Source: Persephonella sp. (GTDB lineage Bacteria; Aquificota; Aquificia; Aquificales; Hydrogenothermaceae). Taken from it: a DNA stretch of 35,315 nucleotides. Shown here piece by piece: positions 23,251-31,154 of this stretch. Within the stretch, counting starts at the first letter, position 1, and each line of letters starts with the position of its first letter. Location of the stretch: contig NZ_WFPS01000042.1 of assembly GCF_015487465.1 (NCBI RefSeq), positions 1-35,315 of the forward strand, written 5' to 3'. The translations under genes and the position numbers were made by a program. Below the pieces are notes generated by a model. It was not told the DNA's origin. It made no database searches and saw only the letters and a list, made by a program, of their open reading frames with translations.

Positions 23251-26200
23251 ATGAATTCGGTAAAAAAGATACCAAGAAAAAATCTTCATAGTAAAAAGCT
23301 AAGTAAAAGGCAGACAAAAACCAGACAAACAGACCAGATAAGCAGATACATACAGTTTAAAATGGCTGTTGGGAAAAAAGAGGATAATTACGAAAAAGAG
23401 GCTGAAACTGTATCAAAAAAAGTGGTAGAAACTGATGAAGAAGCGAATATCTACCTGTCAAGGAAAAGTGCAGATATACAGTATTATCAGGGAAAAGGTG
23501 GGGAAATCTCTCAGGATATTGAGAACAAAATAAGAGGATCCCTTTCTTACGGACAGCCCCTTAAAAAAAGCCTCAGATCAGAGTTTGAACATAAATTTAA
23601 GGCAAATCTGAAAGGTGTAAAAATCCACACAGGAAATTATGCATCTGAATTAAACAGGAACTTAGGTTCTGAAGCCTTCACATACAAAAACCACATATTT
23701 TTTGGTGAAGGTAAGTTCAATCCTGAAACAGTTTCAGGAAAAAGATTGATCGCCCACGAACTAACCCATGTTCTACAGCAAACAGGAACAAAAAGCAAAG
23801 CCATAGCCGTATCCAGAACAGAGGAAAAGGTTCAGGGATTTTGGGGTTGGATCAAAAAAGGCTGGAAAAAGGTAAAAAATCTGGGTAAAAAGGTGTTAGA
23901 GCTAACATCAGACCTTAAAGCCCTTATTCTTGAAAAATTATCCAGATACGCATACCATATTCCCGGTTTTTACCTTTTGGTTTATATTTTAGGGAAAAAT
24001 CCCATAACAGGTAAACCTGTTGAAAGAAATTTTTCCAATCTTCTAACAGGAATAGTTTCTATCATTCCCGGTTCATCAGTTGTAATTAAAAAAATTAAAA
24101 ATTCTGGAGTGGCTGAAAAAGTAGGGGAATGGATAGACGGGAAACTAAAAGAGCTAAATCTTTCATGGGATTATGTTAAGTCTGTTTTTAAGAATGCCGT
24201 CAACTCATTAACCTTAAAAGATTTAAAGGACCCAATAGGAGCCATAAATAGAGTAACCCAGATCATATCCCCATTAATACTTAAAATAAAGCTGTTTGCA
24301 GGAAGCATTTTACAAAAAATACCAGAGATAATCTTTATATCTATTTTGAAAGTTTTAAAAGCTCCTGTAAAGATTATAATGTCTGTTATAAACAAAGGGA
24401 AAAACACCCTTTCCTTAATACTGAATGATCCTATCGGATTTCTAAAAAATTTAGTATCAGCTGTTAAATTAGGATTTACAAACTTTAAAAACAACATATT
24501 TAAACACCTAAAAAAGGCTTTTGTAGACTGGCTTTTAGGTCAGCTTTCAAGTGCTGGACTGAAACTTCCTGAAAAGTTTGATATCAAAGGAATTTTTTCT
24601 CTAATCCTTCAGGTATTAGGTCTAACCTATGAAAACATAAAAAATAAACTAATAAAAAAGTTAGGCAGGGAAAAGGTAGAAAAGATAGAAAGAGGGCTGA
24701 CATTTGTTAAAGAGTTTTCCACAAAAGGGACAAAATCAATATCACAGTTTTTATCTCAAAAGTTTTCAGAAGGATTAAACAAAATAAAAGATCAGATCTT
24801 CTCCCAGATAAAAAAATGGGTGGTTTTCCGGATAATAAGGTCAGCTGTTGAAAGGCTTATACTTATGTGGAACCCTGCCGGTGCTATTTTTGAAGCCGTC
24901 AGAACCATCTACAACATAATCAGCTTCTTTTATGAAAACATAAAAAGAATTAAAGATGTTGTAATAAGTATTTTCAACTCAATTTCCCAGATCGCACTGG
25001 GACAGATAAAAAAGGCAGCAAACTATGTTGAAAACAGCCTCTCAAAAACATTACCACTCGCCATAAACTTTTTAGCCAGATTTTTAAAGTTAGGAGGGCT
25101 CCCCAAGAAAATAAAAAATATCATAAAGAAAGTAAGAAAGCCTGTGGATAAACTGGTTGACAGGCTTGTTGACTACATAGTTGAAAAAGGAAGCAAACTT
25201 TTATCCAGCCTTGTAAAAAAAGGCAAAGAAAAAGTAAACATGCTTATCCAGTGGTGGAAAAGAAAAATCTCGGTAAGAGCAGGTAAAAAAGTCTACAAAA
25301 TATTTTTTGAAACGAGAGGGAAAAGAGCTTTTCTGGTAATTTCCTCATCTCCCAAGAAAAGTTATCGGGGATTTATAAATGATTTAATGGAAAAATACAG
25401 CCTAAGAAATGACCAGTACCCCATAAATGAGATGATCCAGATAGGAAGCGAGTTAGATGGATTAGAAACACAATCAAATAAAAATAAGATAAACCCCGAA
25501 GAAATAATAAAAAAACTTAATAAATTTGCAGATCTTACAAAAAAACTACCCATCGCTGAGAAATGTCCCCCTTCTGTCGTCAAATATGAAGGCGTAAATA
25601 AATATGGAGGGGCAAAAGGAATGAGAGCATTAATTCTTTCAAAAGTTAATGTTGAAGGATCGGGACCTTCTGACAATCCACCTATCTGGGAAAGGTTAGA
25701 ACCTATAAGGAACTTCCCTCCTGAATACATTCGGGGACATCTGCTTAATGAAAACCTCGGGGGTCCAGGGAAAAGGTGGAATTTAACACCAATCACAAAA
25801 CAAGCCAACAAAAACCATTATGAAAAGGTTGAAAAATTCCTTACTGAAAAAATAAAAGAAAAAAATAAATGTTCGGTATTTGAGTACCACGTCAAAGTTA
25901 AGTACGGAGTGAGAAAAAAAAGAAATCTACAAAAAGAACTTGAAAGTGCAAATGATAAAAAATTTGAAGCAATAACAGAAGCCCTTGAAACTGAAAGAAA
26001 ACTGGCAAAAAAACTAAAAATAAAGCTCTGGGAAAAATATTACGAACCGGCAAAGAAAAGATGGAAACGGAAAAGTTTAATCAAAAATTTAGAAATAGAG
26101 AACAAAACACCTGTTGAGCTTGGTGAGGAGAGATACAACAACATTCTAAAAAAACATTTAGGGCTTGGAAAGATAATAGAAATTAACCTTATAAACAAAT

Positions 26201-26397
26201 TTGCTATGAAGAAAGACATTTTTAAAGGAGATGAGTTTAAACAATTAAGGGAGATAATAATTAAAGAAAGAAAAAGAAGTGAATTCAAGGACTTAGAGGA
26301 TCTTAAAAACAGAGTCGTTCCAAAAATATCAGATAAAAAATTAAAAAATAAATTTTTATCCTTTTTAAAAGAGGAAGGGTCTAACATCTCTTTCTAA
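23251..26397 (+). CDS. DUF4157 eCIS cargo protein with helical middle and C-terminal GHL-type nuclease domain
   Basis: A 1048-residue modular protein, probably the cargo toxin. Residues about 38-180: eCIS-type leader (VGKKEDNYEKEAETV) and DUF4157 with the zinc-protease-like H169-E-L-T-H173. Residues about 196-665: amphipathic helices, including DPIGFLKNLVSAVKLGF and LQVLGLTYENIKNKLI, a module I recall from other large DUF4157 proteins. Residues about 780-890: RGHLLNENLGGPG (R828-H830) then NLTPITKQANKNHY (from N844, H856), resembling DNA/RNA non-specific nuclease toxins, with His830 the likely catalytic base. The last 150 residues are charged and helical. DUF4157 is reported as an eCIS loading domain. 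No dedicated immunity gene follows; the next gene is the cap protein. Cleavage of nucleic acid is predicted, not shown. Confidence 0.75.
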   Translation: MNSVKKIPRKNLHSKKLSKRQTKTRQTDQISRYIQFKMAVGKKEDNYEKEAETVSKKVVETDEEANIYLSRKSADIQYYQGKGGEISQDIENKIRGSLSYGQPLKKSLRSEFEHKFKANLKGVKIHTGNYASELNRNLGSEAFTYKNHIFFGEGKFNPETVSGKRLIAHELTHVLQQTGTKSKAIAVSRTEEKVQGFWGWIKKGWKKVKNLGKKVLELTSDLKALILEKLSRYAYHIPGFYLLVYILGKNPITGKPVERNFSNLLTGIVSIIPGSSVVIKKIKNSGVAEKVGEWIDGKLKELNLSWDYVKSVFKNAVNSLTLKDLKDPIGAINRVTQIISPLILKIKLFAGSILQKIPEIIFISILKVLKAPVKIIMSVINKGKNTLSLILNDPIGFLKNLVSAVKLGFTNFKNNIFKHLKKAFVDWLLGQLSSAGLKLPEKFDIKGIFSLILQVLGLTYENIKNKLIKKLGREKVEKIERGLTFVKEFSTKGTKSISQFLSQKFSEGLNKIKDQIFSQIKKWVVFRIIRSAVERLILMWNPAGAIFEAVRTIYNIISFFYENIKRIKDVVISIFNSISQIALGQIKKAANYVENSLSKTLPLAINFLARFLKLGGLPKKIKNIIKKVRKPVDKLVDRLVDYIVEKGSKLLSSLVKKGKEKVNMLIQWWKRKISVRAGKKVYKIFFETRGKRAFLVISSSPKKSYRGFINDLMEKYSLRNDQYPINEMIQIGSELDGLETQSNKNKINPEEIIKKLNKFADLTKKLPIAEKCPPSVVKYEGVNKYGGAKGMRALILSKVNVEGSGPSDNPPIWERLEPIRNFPPEYIRGHLLNENLGGPGKRWNLTPITKQANKNHYEKVEKFLTEKIKEKNKCSVFEYHVKVKYGVRKKRNLQKELESANDKKFEAITEALETERKLAKKLKIKLWEKYYEPAKKRWKRKSLIKNLEIENKTPVELGEERYNNILKKHLGLGKIIEINLINKFAMKKDIFKGDEFKQLREIIIKERKRSEFKDLEDLKNRVVPKISDKKLKNKFLSFLKEEGSNISF

Positions 26398-26415
26398 AAC
26401 AAAGGAGTGCAGGAG

Positions 26416-27771
26416 ATGATAAACAGTATAGATGAAACGATTGAAACTTTTTTTAGGGATTTTTTACCTGAGGATCAATTTGAGCTGAGCTTTAACCCTC
26501 CTAATAAAGAATGGGTAAGTAGACTTTCCGGAGATAAACCGGTAGTAAACATATATCTTTACGACATTAGGGAAAATACACAGCTCAGATCAAACCAGTG
26601 GGAAGTGTATAAAAAAGAAGACGGCAGTTACACAAAAGAACCCCCCCTAATTAGACTTAATCTTTATTACCTTATCACTGTATGGAGTCCGGACACATCA
26701 GATGGAGTAATTGAGGAACATTACGTTATGGGATTAATATTTTCAAATCTTTTTAGATATTCAAAGATACCTCCAGAATTTTTTCAGGGGGAAATAAGAA
26801 GAATAAAACCACAACCTGAAATACCTATATCTGCTGCATCAGAAGATGCATTCAAAGAACAGGGAATAGGACAGTTCTGGAGCACAATGGAACTAAGCTG
26901 GAAACCTGCTTTGTATCTAACTGTAACAGCACCTATTGCTCTGCCTTCCCATATTAAAGGTAAACTGGTAACAACAAAAATATCAAAGTTCGGACATGAA
27001 GTAACAGGAACCGTTCTAACAGTTAAACCACCGATAAGATCTTCTTTATTCCAGACAGAAAGCACAAATATATACAGAATGGGTATATCAGGAAAAAGCT
27101 CAAAACTTTTAAGATGGAGGAAAAAAGGCTACAGAACCCTTATTGTTGATAACATAGACAATTTTGAGGTCGGGGACTGGATAGCAGTGATTGATGGGGA
27201 AAAAACAGAAACAGGAAAAATAATCTATAAAAATCCATCATCAAACAAACTTGTATTAAGAGATAAACTGGTGCACACCCACAAAAAAAATACAGAAATA
27301 AGAAAGTTAACAAAAAAAGCAGAGCTTTCTTTAGATTTAATTGATAATTTACACGGCGGTAAAACCACAGTATACATAGATGGAACAGACAGTCAAAAGA
27401 TCGATAAAGGTTCTTATATACTTTTTAAAGATCCGGAAAAAGAGGAGGCTTTTATGATAACCGAAATATCCAGAGACAGGGTAATATATCAGCCTGAAAA
27501 ATATACACAGTTTGGCGGAATAGTAACAAATAACAGTGAAAACACTTCCCCACTTATAGGTGCCAGAGTAAAACTGATAGACGGATCAAACAACCTTATA
27601 AATGAAACGATCACAGACATTCACGGAAGGTTCAGTTTTAGAAAAATAAGGGAACTGCCTAAAAAATTAAGAGTTTCAAAAGAAGGCTACAAAGATAAAG
27701 AGGTAACTCTATCGGAATTTCCAAAAAACAGGATTGAAGATATGATTATAAGACTGGAACCTGTTGAATAA
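26416..27771 (+). CDS. DUF4255 tube cap/terminator (Afp16-like) with added C-terminal domains
   Basis: About 451 residues. The first 190 residues are the DUF4255/Pvc16 N-terminal family that caps the tube and sheath and sets final length: INSIDETIETFFRDFLP, VNIYLYDIRENTQLRSNQWEV, YYLITVWSPDTSDGVIEEHYVMGLI and KPALYLTVTAPIAL. A beta-rich region follows (about 200-370) with IAVIDGEKTETGKI, and the last 80 residues form a carboxypeptidase-regulatory-like (Cna-B type) domain with SPLIGARVKLIDG and DIHGRFSFRKI. The longer frame starts at GTG 26407, but AGGAG lies eight bases before ATG 26416, which also gives the family-typical MI start. It ends seven bases from the convergent next gene. Confidence 0.87.
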   Translation: MINSIDETIETFFRDFLPEDQFELSFNPPNKEWVSRLSGDKPVVNIYLYDIRENTQLRSNQWEVYKKEDGSYTKEPPLIRLNLYYLITVWSPDTSDGVIEEHYVMGLIFSNLFRYSKIPPEFFQGEIRRIKPQPEIPISAASEDAFKEQGIGQFWSTMELSWKPALYLTVTAPIALPSHIKGKLVTTKISKFGHEVTGTVLTVKPPIRSSLFQTESTNIYRMGISGKSSKLLRWRKKGYRTLIVDNIDNFEVGDWIAVIDGEKTETGKIIYKNPSSNKLVLRDKLVHTHKKNTEIRKLTKKAELSLDLIDNLHGGKTTVYIDGTDSQKIDKGSYILFKDPEKEEAFMITEISRDRVIYQPEKYTQFGGIVTNNSENTSPLIGARVKLIDGSNNLINETITDIHGRFSFRKIRELPKKLRVSKEGYKDKEVTLSEFPKNRIEDMIIRLEPVE

Positions 27772-27778
27772 CAACATC

Positions 27779-28738
27779 TTACACCTTAAAATCAACCTTT
27801 GATACAAAACCAACATCAAGATTTTCTTTAAGGTATATCCCAGACTGGGAAAGCTGACCTTTTTCATAAGGGAAATATGTTTTTAAGTTTTTCAGATATA
27901 CTGCCCCTACCCCTAAATCCTTCAGACTGTAAATTCTGTCATGTGATGGGGTTTTGATCCATACACCAAGTCTGCTGAATATACTGTCATTTTCGTCTAT
28001 CCAGCTGTTTTTGTCCTCATCGTATTTTGAAAGCTCTTTGAAACCATCTCCTGTTTTCGCACCAAAAAGCTCACTGCCGTTGTCAATCCTGCCGTTCCCA
28101 TTTTTATCAAAAACAAGAAAACCTCTTCCTTCTCTCAAAAGAGGTATATGTTCATTTTTCCCATCGCTGTTTATATCAAACTCAAAGTATTTGTCAGACA
28201 GAAGATCTGATATATCCCCGTCAAAATTAATAATAAGAGGATCAACAAGTGCAAAGCTTCCAGCTTTAACATTAATGTGCTCCACCTGAAGTTCTGATCT
28301 GCTCATCTCAAAAGAAAGTCCAAATTTAACCTGTCTGCCGTCCTTCGTTCTAATGTAGCCTTCAGCCTGAAATCTGACATAATCCTCCTGATAGCTGACT
28401 TTTTTGTAATCCAGTTCCATTCCAATCTGGGGGATATCAACAGGCTCTATTCTTGATATATTACTCTCCAGATCAGAGACAGAAGACACCTTTATTTTTT
28501 TTCCTGTTATCTTTTCTATAAGCAGTTGTATTAATAGGGCATTCAGCTCCTCTTTTGTTTTACTTCCTTTAGATAGATTTACAGCAGATATATCCAACTT
28601 TAAACTTTTCACGGATATATCAACCTGAGAGCTTTGACCACCACTTTGAGTTATTAACCTGAAACTCAGCTTTTCGTAAGAAAAGCTCAACTTTCTGCTC
28701 TCTGAAGACAGATCAATACTGTAGCTGTCCACCTTCAT
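27779..28738 (-). CDS. Calcium-binding-repeat protein of unknown function
   Basis: A 319-residue protein. The C-terminal half (about residues 163-290) has Asp-rich loops like EF-hand or dockerin-type calcium sites: FDINSDGKNEHI, FDKNGNGRIDNGSELFG and YDEDKNSWIDENDSIF, followed by LGVWIKT. I recall this segment from proteins annotated as VCBS/RTX-like or EF-hand repeat proteins with otherwise unclear roles. The N-terminal half is predicted beta-rich and not recognised. No signal peptide is visible, although secretion by another route is possible. The gene is convergent with the cap gene (gap seven bases) and follows the sulfur-carrier gene by 82 bases. Association with the eCIS is not shown. 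The ribosome site is weak. Confidence 0.7.
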   Translation of the reverse strand: MKVDSYSIDLSSESRKLSFSYEKLSFRLITQSGGQSSQVDISVKSLKLDISAVNLSKGSKTKEELNALLIQLLIEKITGKKIKVSSVSDLESNISRIEPVDIPQIGMELDYKKVSYQEDYVRFQAEGYIRTKDGRQVKFGLSFEMSRSELQVEHINVKAGSFALVDPLIINFDGDISDLLSDKYFEFDINSDGKNEHIPLLREGRGFLVFDKNGNGRIDNGSELFGAKTGDGFKELSKYDEDKNSWIDENDSIFSRLGVWIKTPSHDRIYSLKDLGVGAVYLKNLKTYFPYEKGQLSQSGIYLKENLDVGFVSKVDFKV

Positions 28739-28820
28739 CTTTAAAATCCCAGATGAATTTATGCTTTATTATCGTAAGAACTGATTTATTTTTTAATGTA
28801 AGTTACTGAAATTATTAAGA

Positions 28821-29024
28821 TTATCCACCAGATATGGCATTGACAACCTTTATATCGTCATTCTCACCAATAAGCTCATCTTCCTGTGCAAGTTCCCCAT
28901 TTTTTACAACAAAAGCATACTCAGGGGATAAACCTAACTTTTTGATTATATCTACAGCCTTTACAGTTTCTTTATCAAACTTCAATACCTGCTCTTTTCC
29001 CCTGTATTTTATCTTTATCTCCAC
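28821..29024 (-). CDS. Ubiquitin-like sulfur carrier (TtuB/MoaD/ThiS family)
   Basis: A 67-residue beta-grasp protein ending in the diagnostic Gly-Gly (AISGG). In this family the C-terminal glycine is adenylated and thiocarboxylated by an E1-like enzyme, then donates sulfur. The short length, KAVDIIKKLGLSPEYAFVVKNGEL centre and DELIGENDDIKVV segment fit the family. MoaD (molybdopterin), ThiS (thiamine) and TtuB (tRNA thiolation) are hard to separate; TtuB is favoured because a TtuA-like thiolase is in the same window and no moa or thi genes are nearby. Translation starts at GTG (29024), with GGAGG six bases ahead. No adenylyltransferase gene is seen here. Confidence 0.8.
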   Translation of the reverse strand: MEIKIKYRGKEQVLKFDKETVKAVDIIKKLGLSPEYAFVVKNGELAQEDELIGENDDIKVVNAISGG

Positions 29025-29042
29025 AGGAACCTCCAGAAAAAA

Positions 29043-29071
29043 TTATTAATGAAACTTGTAAATATATTCAA
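29043..29071 (-). promoter_or_regulatory. Candidate promoter of the sulfur-carrier gene
   Basis: Minus strand TTGAAT (29071-29066), 17 bases, TAATAA (29048-29043). It overlaps the candidate divergent promoter for the gene at 29135. AT-rich background lowers confidence. Confidence 0.35.
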
Positions 29072-29084
29072 TTCTCTATATATT
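29056..29084 (+). promoter_or_regulatory. Candidate promoter of the REC-PAS-EAL gene
   Basis: TTGTAA (29056-29061), 17 bases, TATATT (29079-29084), about 45 bases before the ATG at 29135. Overlaps the divergent minus-strand promoter candidate. Confidence 0.4.
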
Positions 29085-29134
29085 AATAAAAATTATTAGC
29101 GGTAAAGGGGGATCTAAATTTTAAATATAACAAA

Positions 29135-31108
29135 ATGATACCAGAAACTGACAGAATAAAGGTTTTATATGTTGAAGACGACACCGGCGTAAAAGAAGCA
29201 ACCCTCCACCTTTTAAAAGAGTTTTTCAGCAGAGTAATAACAGCTTCTGACGGTTTAGAAGGACTGAACCTTTACAAGAAGGAAAAGCCTGATCTGATCA
29301 TTACAGATATTGATATGCCCCAGATGTCAGGACTTGAAATGATCAGCAAAATCCGTGAGAGTGACAGCGATACATCAATTGTGGTGTTTACAGCCCATTC
29401 AGAAACAGAATTTTTAATTGAAAGTATCAAACTTGGCGTAGATGGATATGTTCTTAAGCCTATAGATCTGAAGCAGTTTATTCAGACAATAAAAAAGGCT
29501 GCGGAAAATATATATCTCAAAAAAGAATTACAAAAAAGCATAAATCTGTTAAAACAGTATCAGGAAGCTGTAGATAAACTGTTTATAGTTTCAAAAACAG
29601 ATCCAAGAGGTTTTATTACCTATGTAAATGAAAAGTTCTGCGATATCTCAAAATATAAAAAGGAAGAGCTTATAGGAAAACCCCACAATGTTGTGAGGCA
29701 CCCTGACGTTCCAAGACAGTTTTTCAAAGACCTATGGAGAACAATAAAGAAAGAAAAAAGAATATGGAAGGGTATCGTAAAAAACAGAGCTAAAGACGGT
29801 ACCACCTATTATGTGGATACAGTGATAACCCCAATATTTGATGAGAACAAAAATATAATAGAGTTTCTTTCCATAAGAAAGGATATATCCGGAATTATTA
29901 ACCCCAGAAAAAAATTAGAAACCATTTTTGTTACTTCAGATAATATGCTGGTTGCTATAATAAATGTGGATAATTTTGAGTATATAGAAAAACTGCTAGA
30001 CTTTAAGTCCCTCCAAAAAGTTGAAGATAAAATCGTTGAGATAATTATCAAAAACACCCCGAAAGAGTGCAATTTTAATGAGGTGATAAATGTAGGTGAT
30101 GGAGAGTTTGTTCTTGCAAAAGAAGTGGATAAGATTAATGACAGACTTATTGAAGAGACCATTAAAAACCTAAAAAAAATACAGAACTCCCTTCAGCAGG
30201 TAAGCGGGGAGTTTATAGATTATGAACTGGACGTTAGCATAAGCATCGCATACGGAAAAAATGCATACAAGGTGGCAAAATACGGTCTTTCAAAAATTGG
30301 GGGAATAAACACCGATTTTATAATAGCTAACGAACTTGAAGAAAAAGTAAAGACAGAAGCACAGCACAACCTGAAAATCCTAAGTCTTATCAAATATGCC
30401 TTAAATAACGGAGGAGTTCTCCTGTATCTACAGCCTATAGTAGACAACAACACAGGTAATATAAAAAGATACGAAGCACTTTTAAGAATAAAGGACAAAA
30501 ACAGCAATATATTATCCCCATTTCAATTTCTTGAGATAGCCAAAAAAACCAAATACTACCCTCAATTGACCCTCTCAATAATAAGGCAGGTTTTTAATGT
30601 TTTAGACAAGCTTGATACGAAAATAAGCATTAATCTATCGGCGGTTGATATAGAAAAGGAACATATAAGAAACAGCATTCTTAAACTGTTAGAAGCTAAT
30701 AAAGACAAAGCAAAGAAACTGACATTTGAACTGCTTGAGGAAGATGTAAAAGACTTTTCTGTGGTAACAGAGTTTATAAAAAGAATTAAATCATTCGGGA
30801 TACAGATCGCGATAGACGACTTTGGTAGCGGTTATTCTAACTTTGAAAGACTGCTTGACTACCAACCTGACATACTAAAAATAGACGGAAGTCTGGTCAA
30901 AAATATAGAGAATGACAGATTTTCAAGGAACCTTATTGAGGTAATTGTTAATTTCGCCAAAAGACAGAACTTACAGACCATCGCAGAGTTTGTAGAAAAT
31001 GAAAGCATCTACAGAATACTGAAAGAGATGGGGGTAGATTTTTCTCAAGGTTACTATTTTGGAAAACCTGAACCTTACGAAAAAATAATTAATAGGTCTA
31101 CAACTTAA
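29135..31108 (+). CDS. REC-PAS-GGDEF(degenerate)-EAL response regulator, c-di-GMP phosphodiesterase
   Basis: A 657-residue cytoplasmic regulator. Receiver domain 1-120: acidic E14/D15/D16, phosphoacceptor D58 (IITDIDMPQMSG), T86, K108. PAS domain about 145-250, of the Aer type (PHNVVRHPDVPRQFFKDLW, WKGIVKNRAKDG), a group that binds FAD or senses redox/oxygen in Aer. GGDEF domain about 265-400 with GDGEF at 321-325 instead of GGDEF, so no cyclase activity is expected. EAL domain 405-650 keeps E447, N500, E532, D561/D562, K582, E618 and Q638, so it should hydrolyse c-di-GMP. The ribosome site is weak; no better start was found upstream. The histidine kinase 46 bases downstream is a plausible partner. 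Confidence 0.9.
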   Translation: MIPETDRIKVLYVEDDTGVKEATLHLLKEFFSRVITASDGLEGLNLYKKEKPDLIITDIDMPQMSGLEMISKIRESDSDTSIVVFTAHSETEFLIESIKLGVDGYVLKPIDLKQFIQTIKKAAENIYLKKELQKSINLLKQYQEAVDKLFIVSKTDPRGFITYVNEKFCDISKYKKEELIGKPHNVVRHPDVPRQFFKDLWRTIKKEKRIWKGIVKNRAKDGTTYYVDTVITPIFDENKNIIEFLSIRKDISGIINPRKKLETIFVTSDNMLVAIINVDNFEYIEKLLDFKSLQKVEDKIVEIIIKNTPKECNFNEVINVGDGEFVLAKEVDKINDRLIEETIKNLKKIQNSLQQVSGEFIDYELDVSISIAYGKNAYKVAKYGLSKIGGINTDFIIANELEEKVKTEAQHNLKILSLIKYALNNGGVLLYLQPIVDNNTGNIKRYEALLRIKDKNSNILSPFQFLEIAKKTKYYPQLTLSIIRQVFNVLDKLDTKISINLSAVDIEKEHIRNSILKLLEANKDKAKKLTFELLEEDVKDFSVVTEFIKRIKSFGIQIAIDDFGSGYSNFERLLDYQPDILKIDGSLVKNIENDRFSRNLIEVIVNFAKRQNLQTIAEFVENESIYRILKEMGVDFSQGYYFGKPEPYEKIINRSTT

Positions 31109-31154
31109 AAGAATTTTGACGAAAATTTAAATAAATCCATCTCAGGAAGAGAAA

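Noticed and set aside
23755-23769. HELTH motif taken as proof of an active metalloprotease
   Set aside because: DUF4157 proteins commonly carry this motif, and a third zinc ligand could not be assigned from sequence alone.
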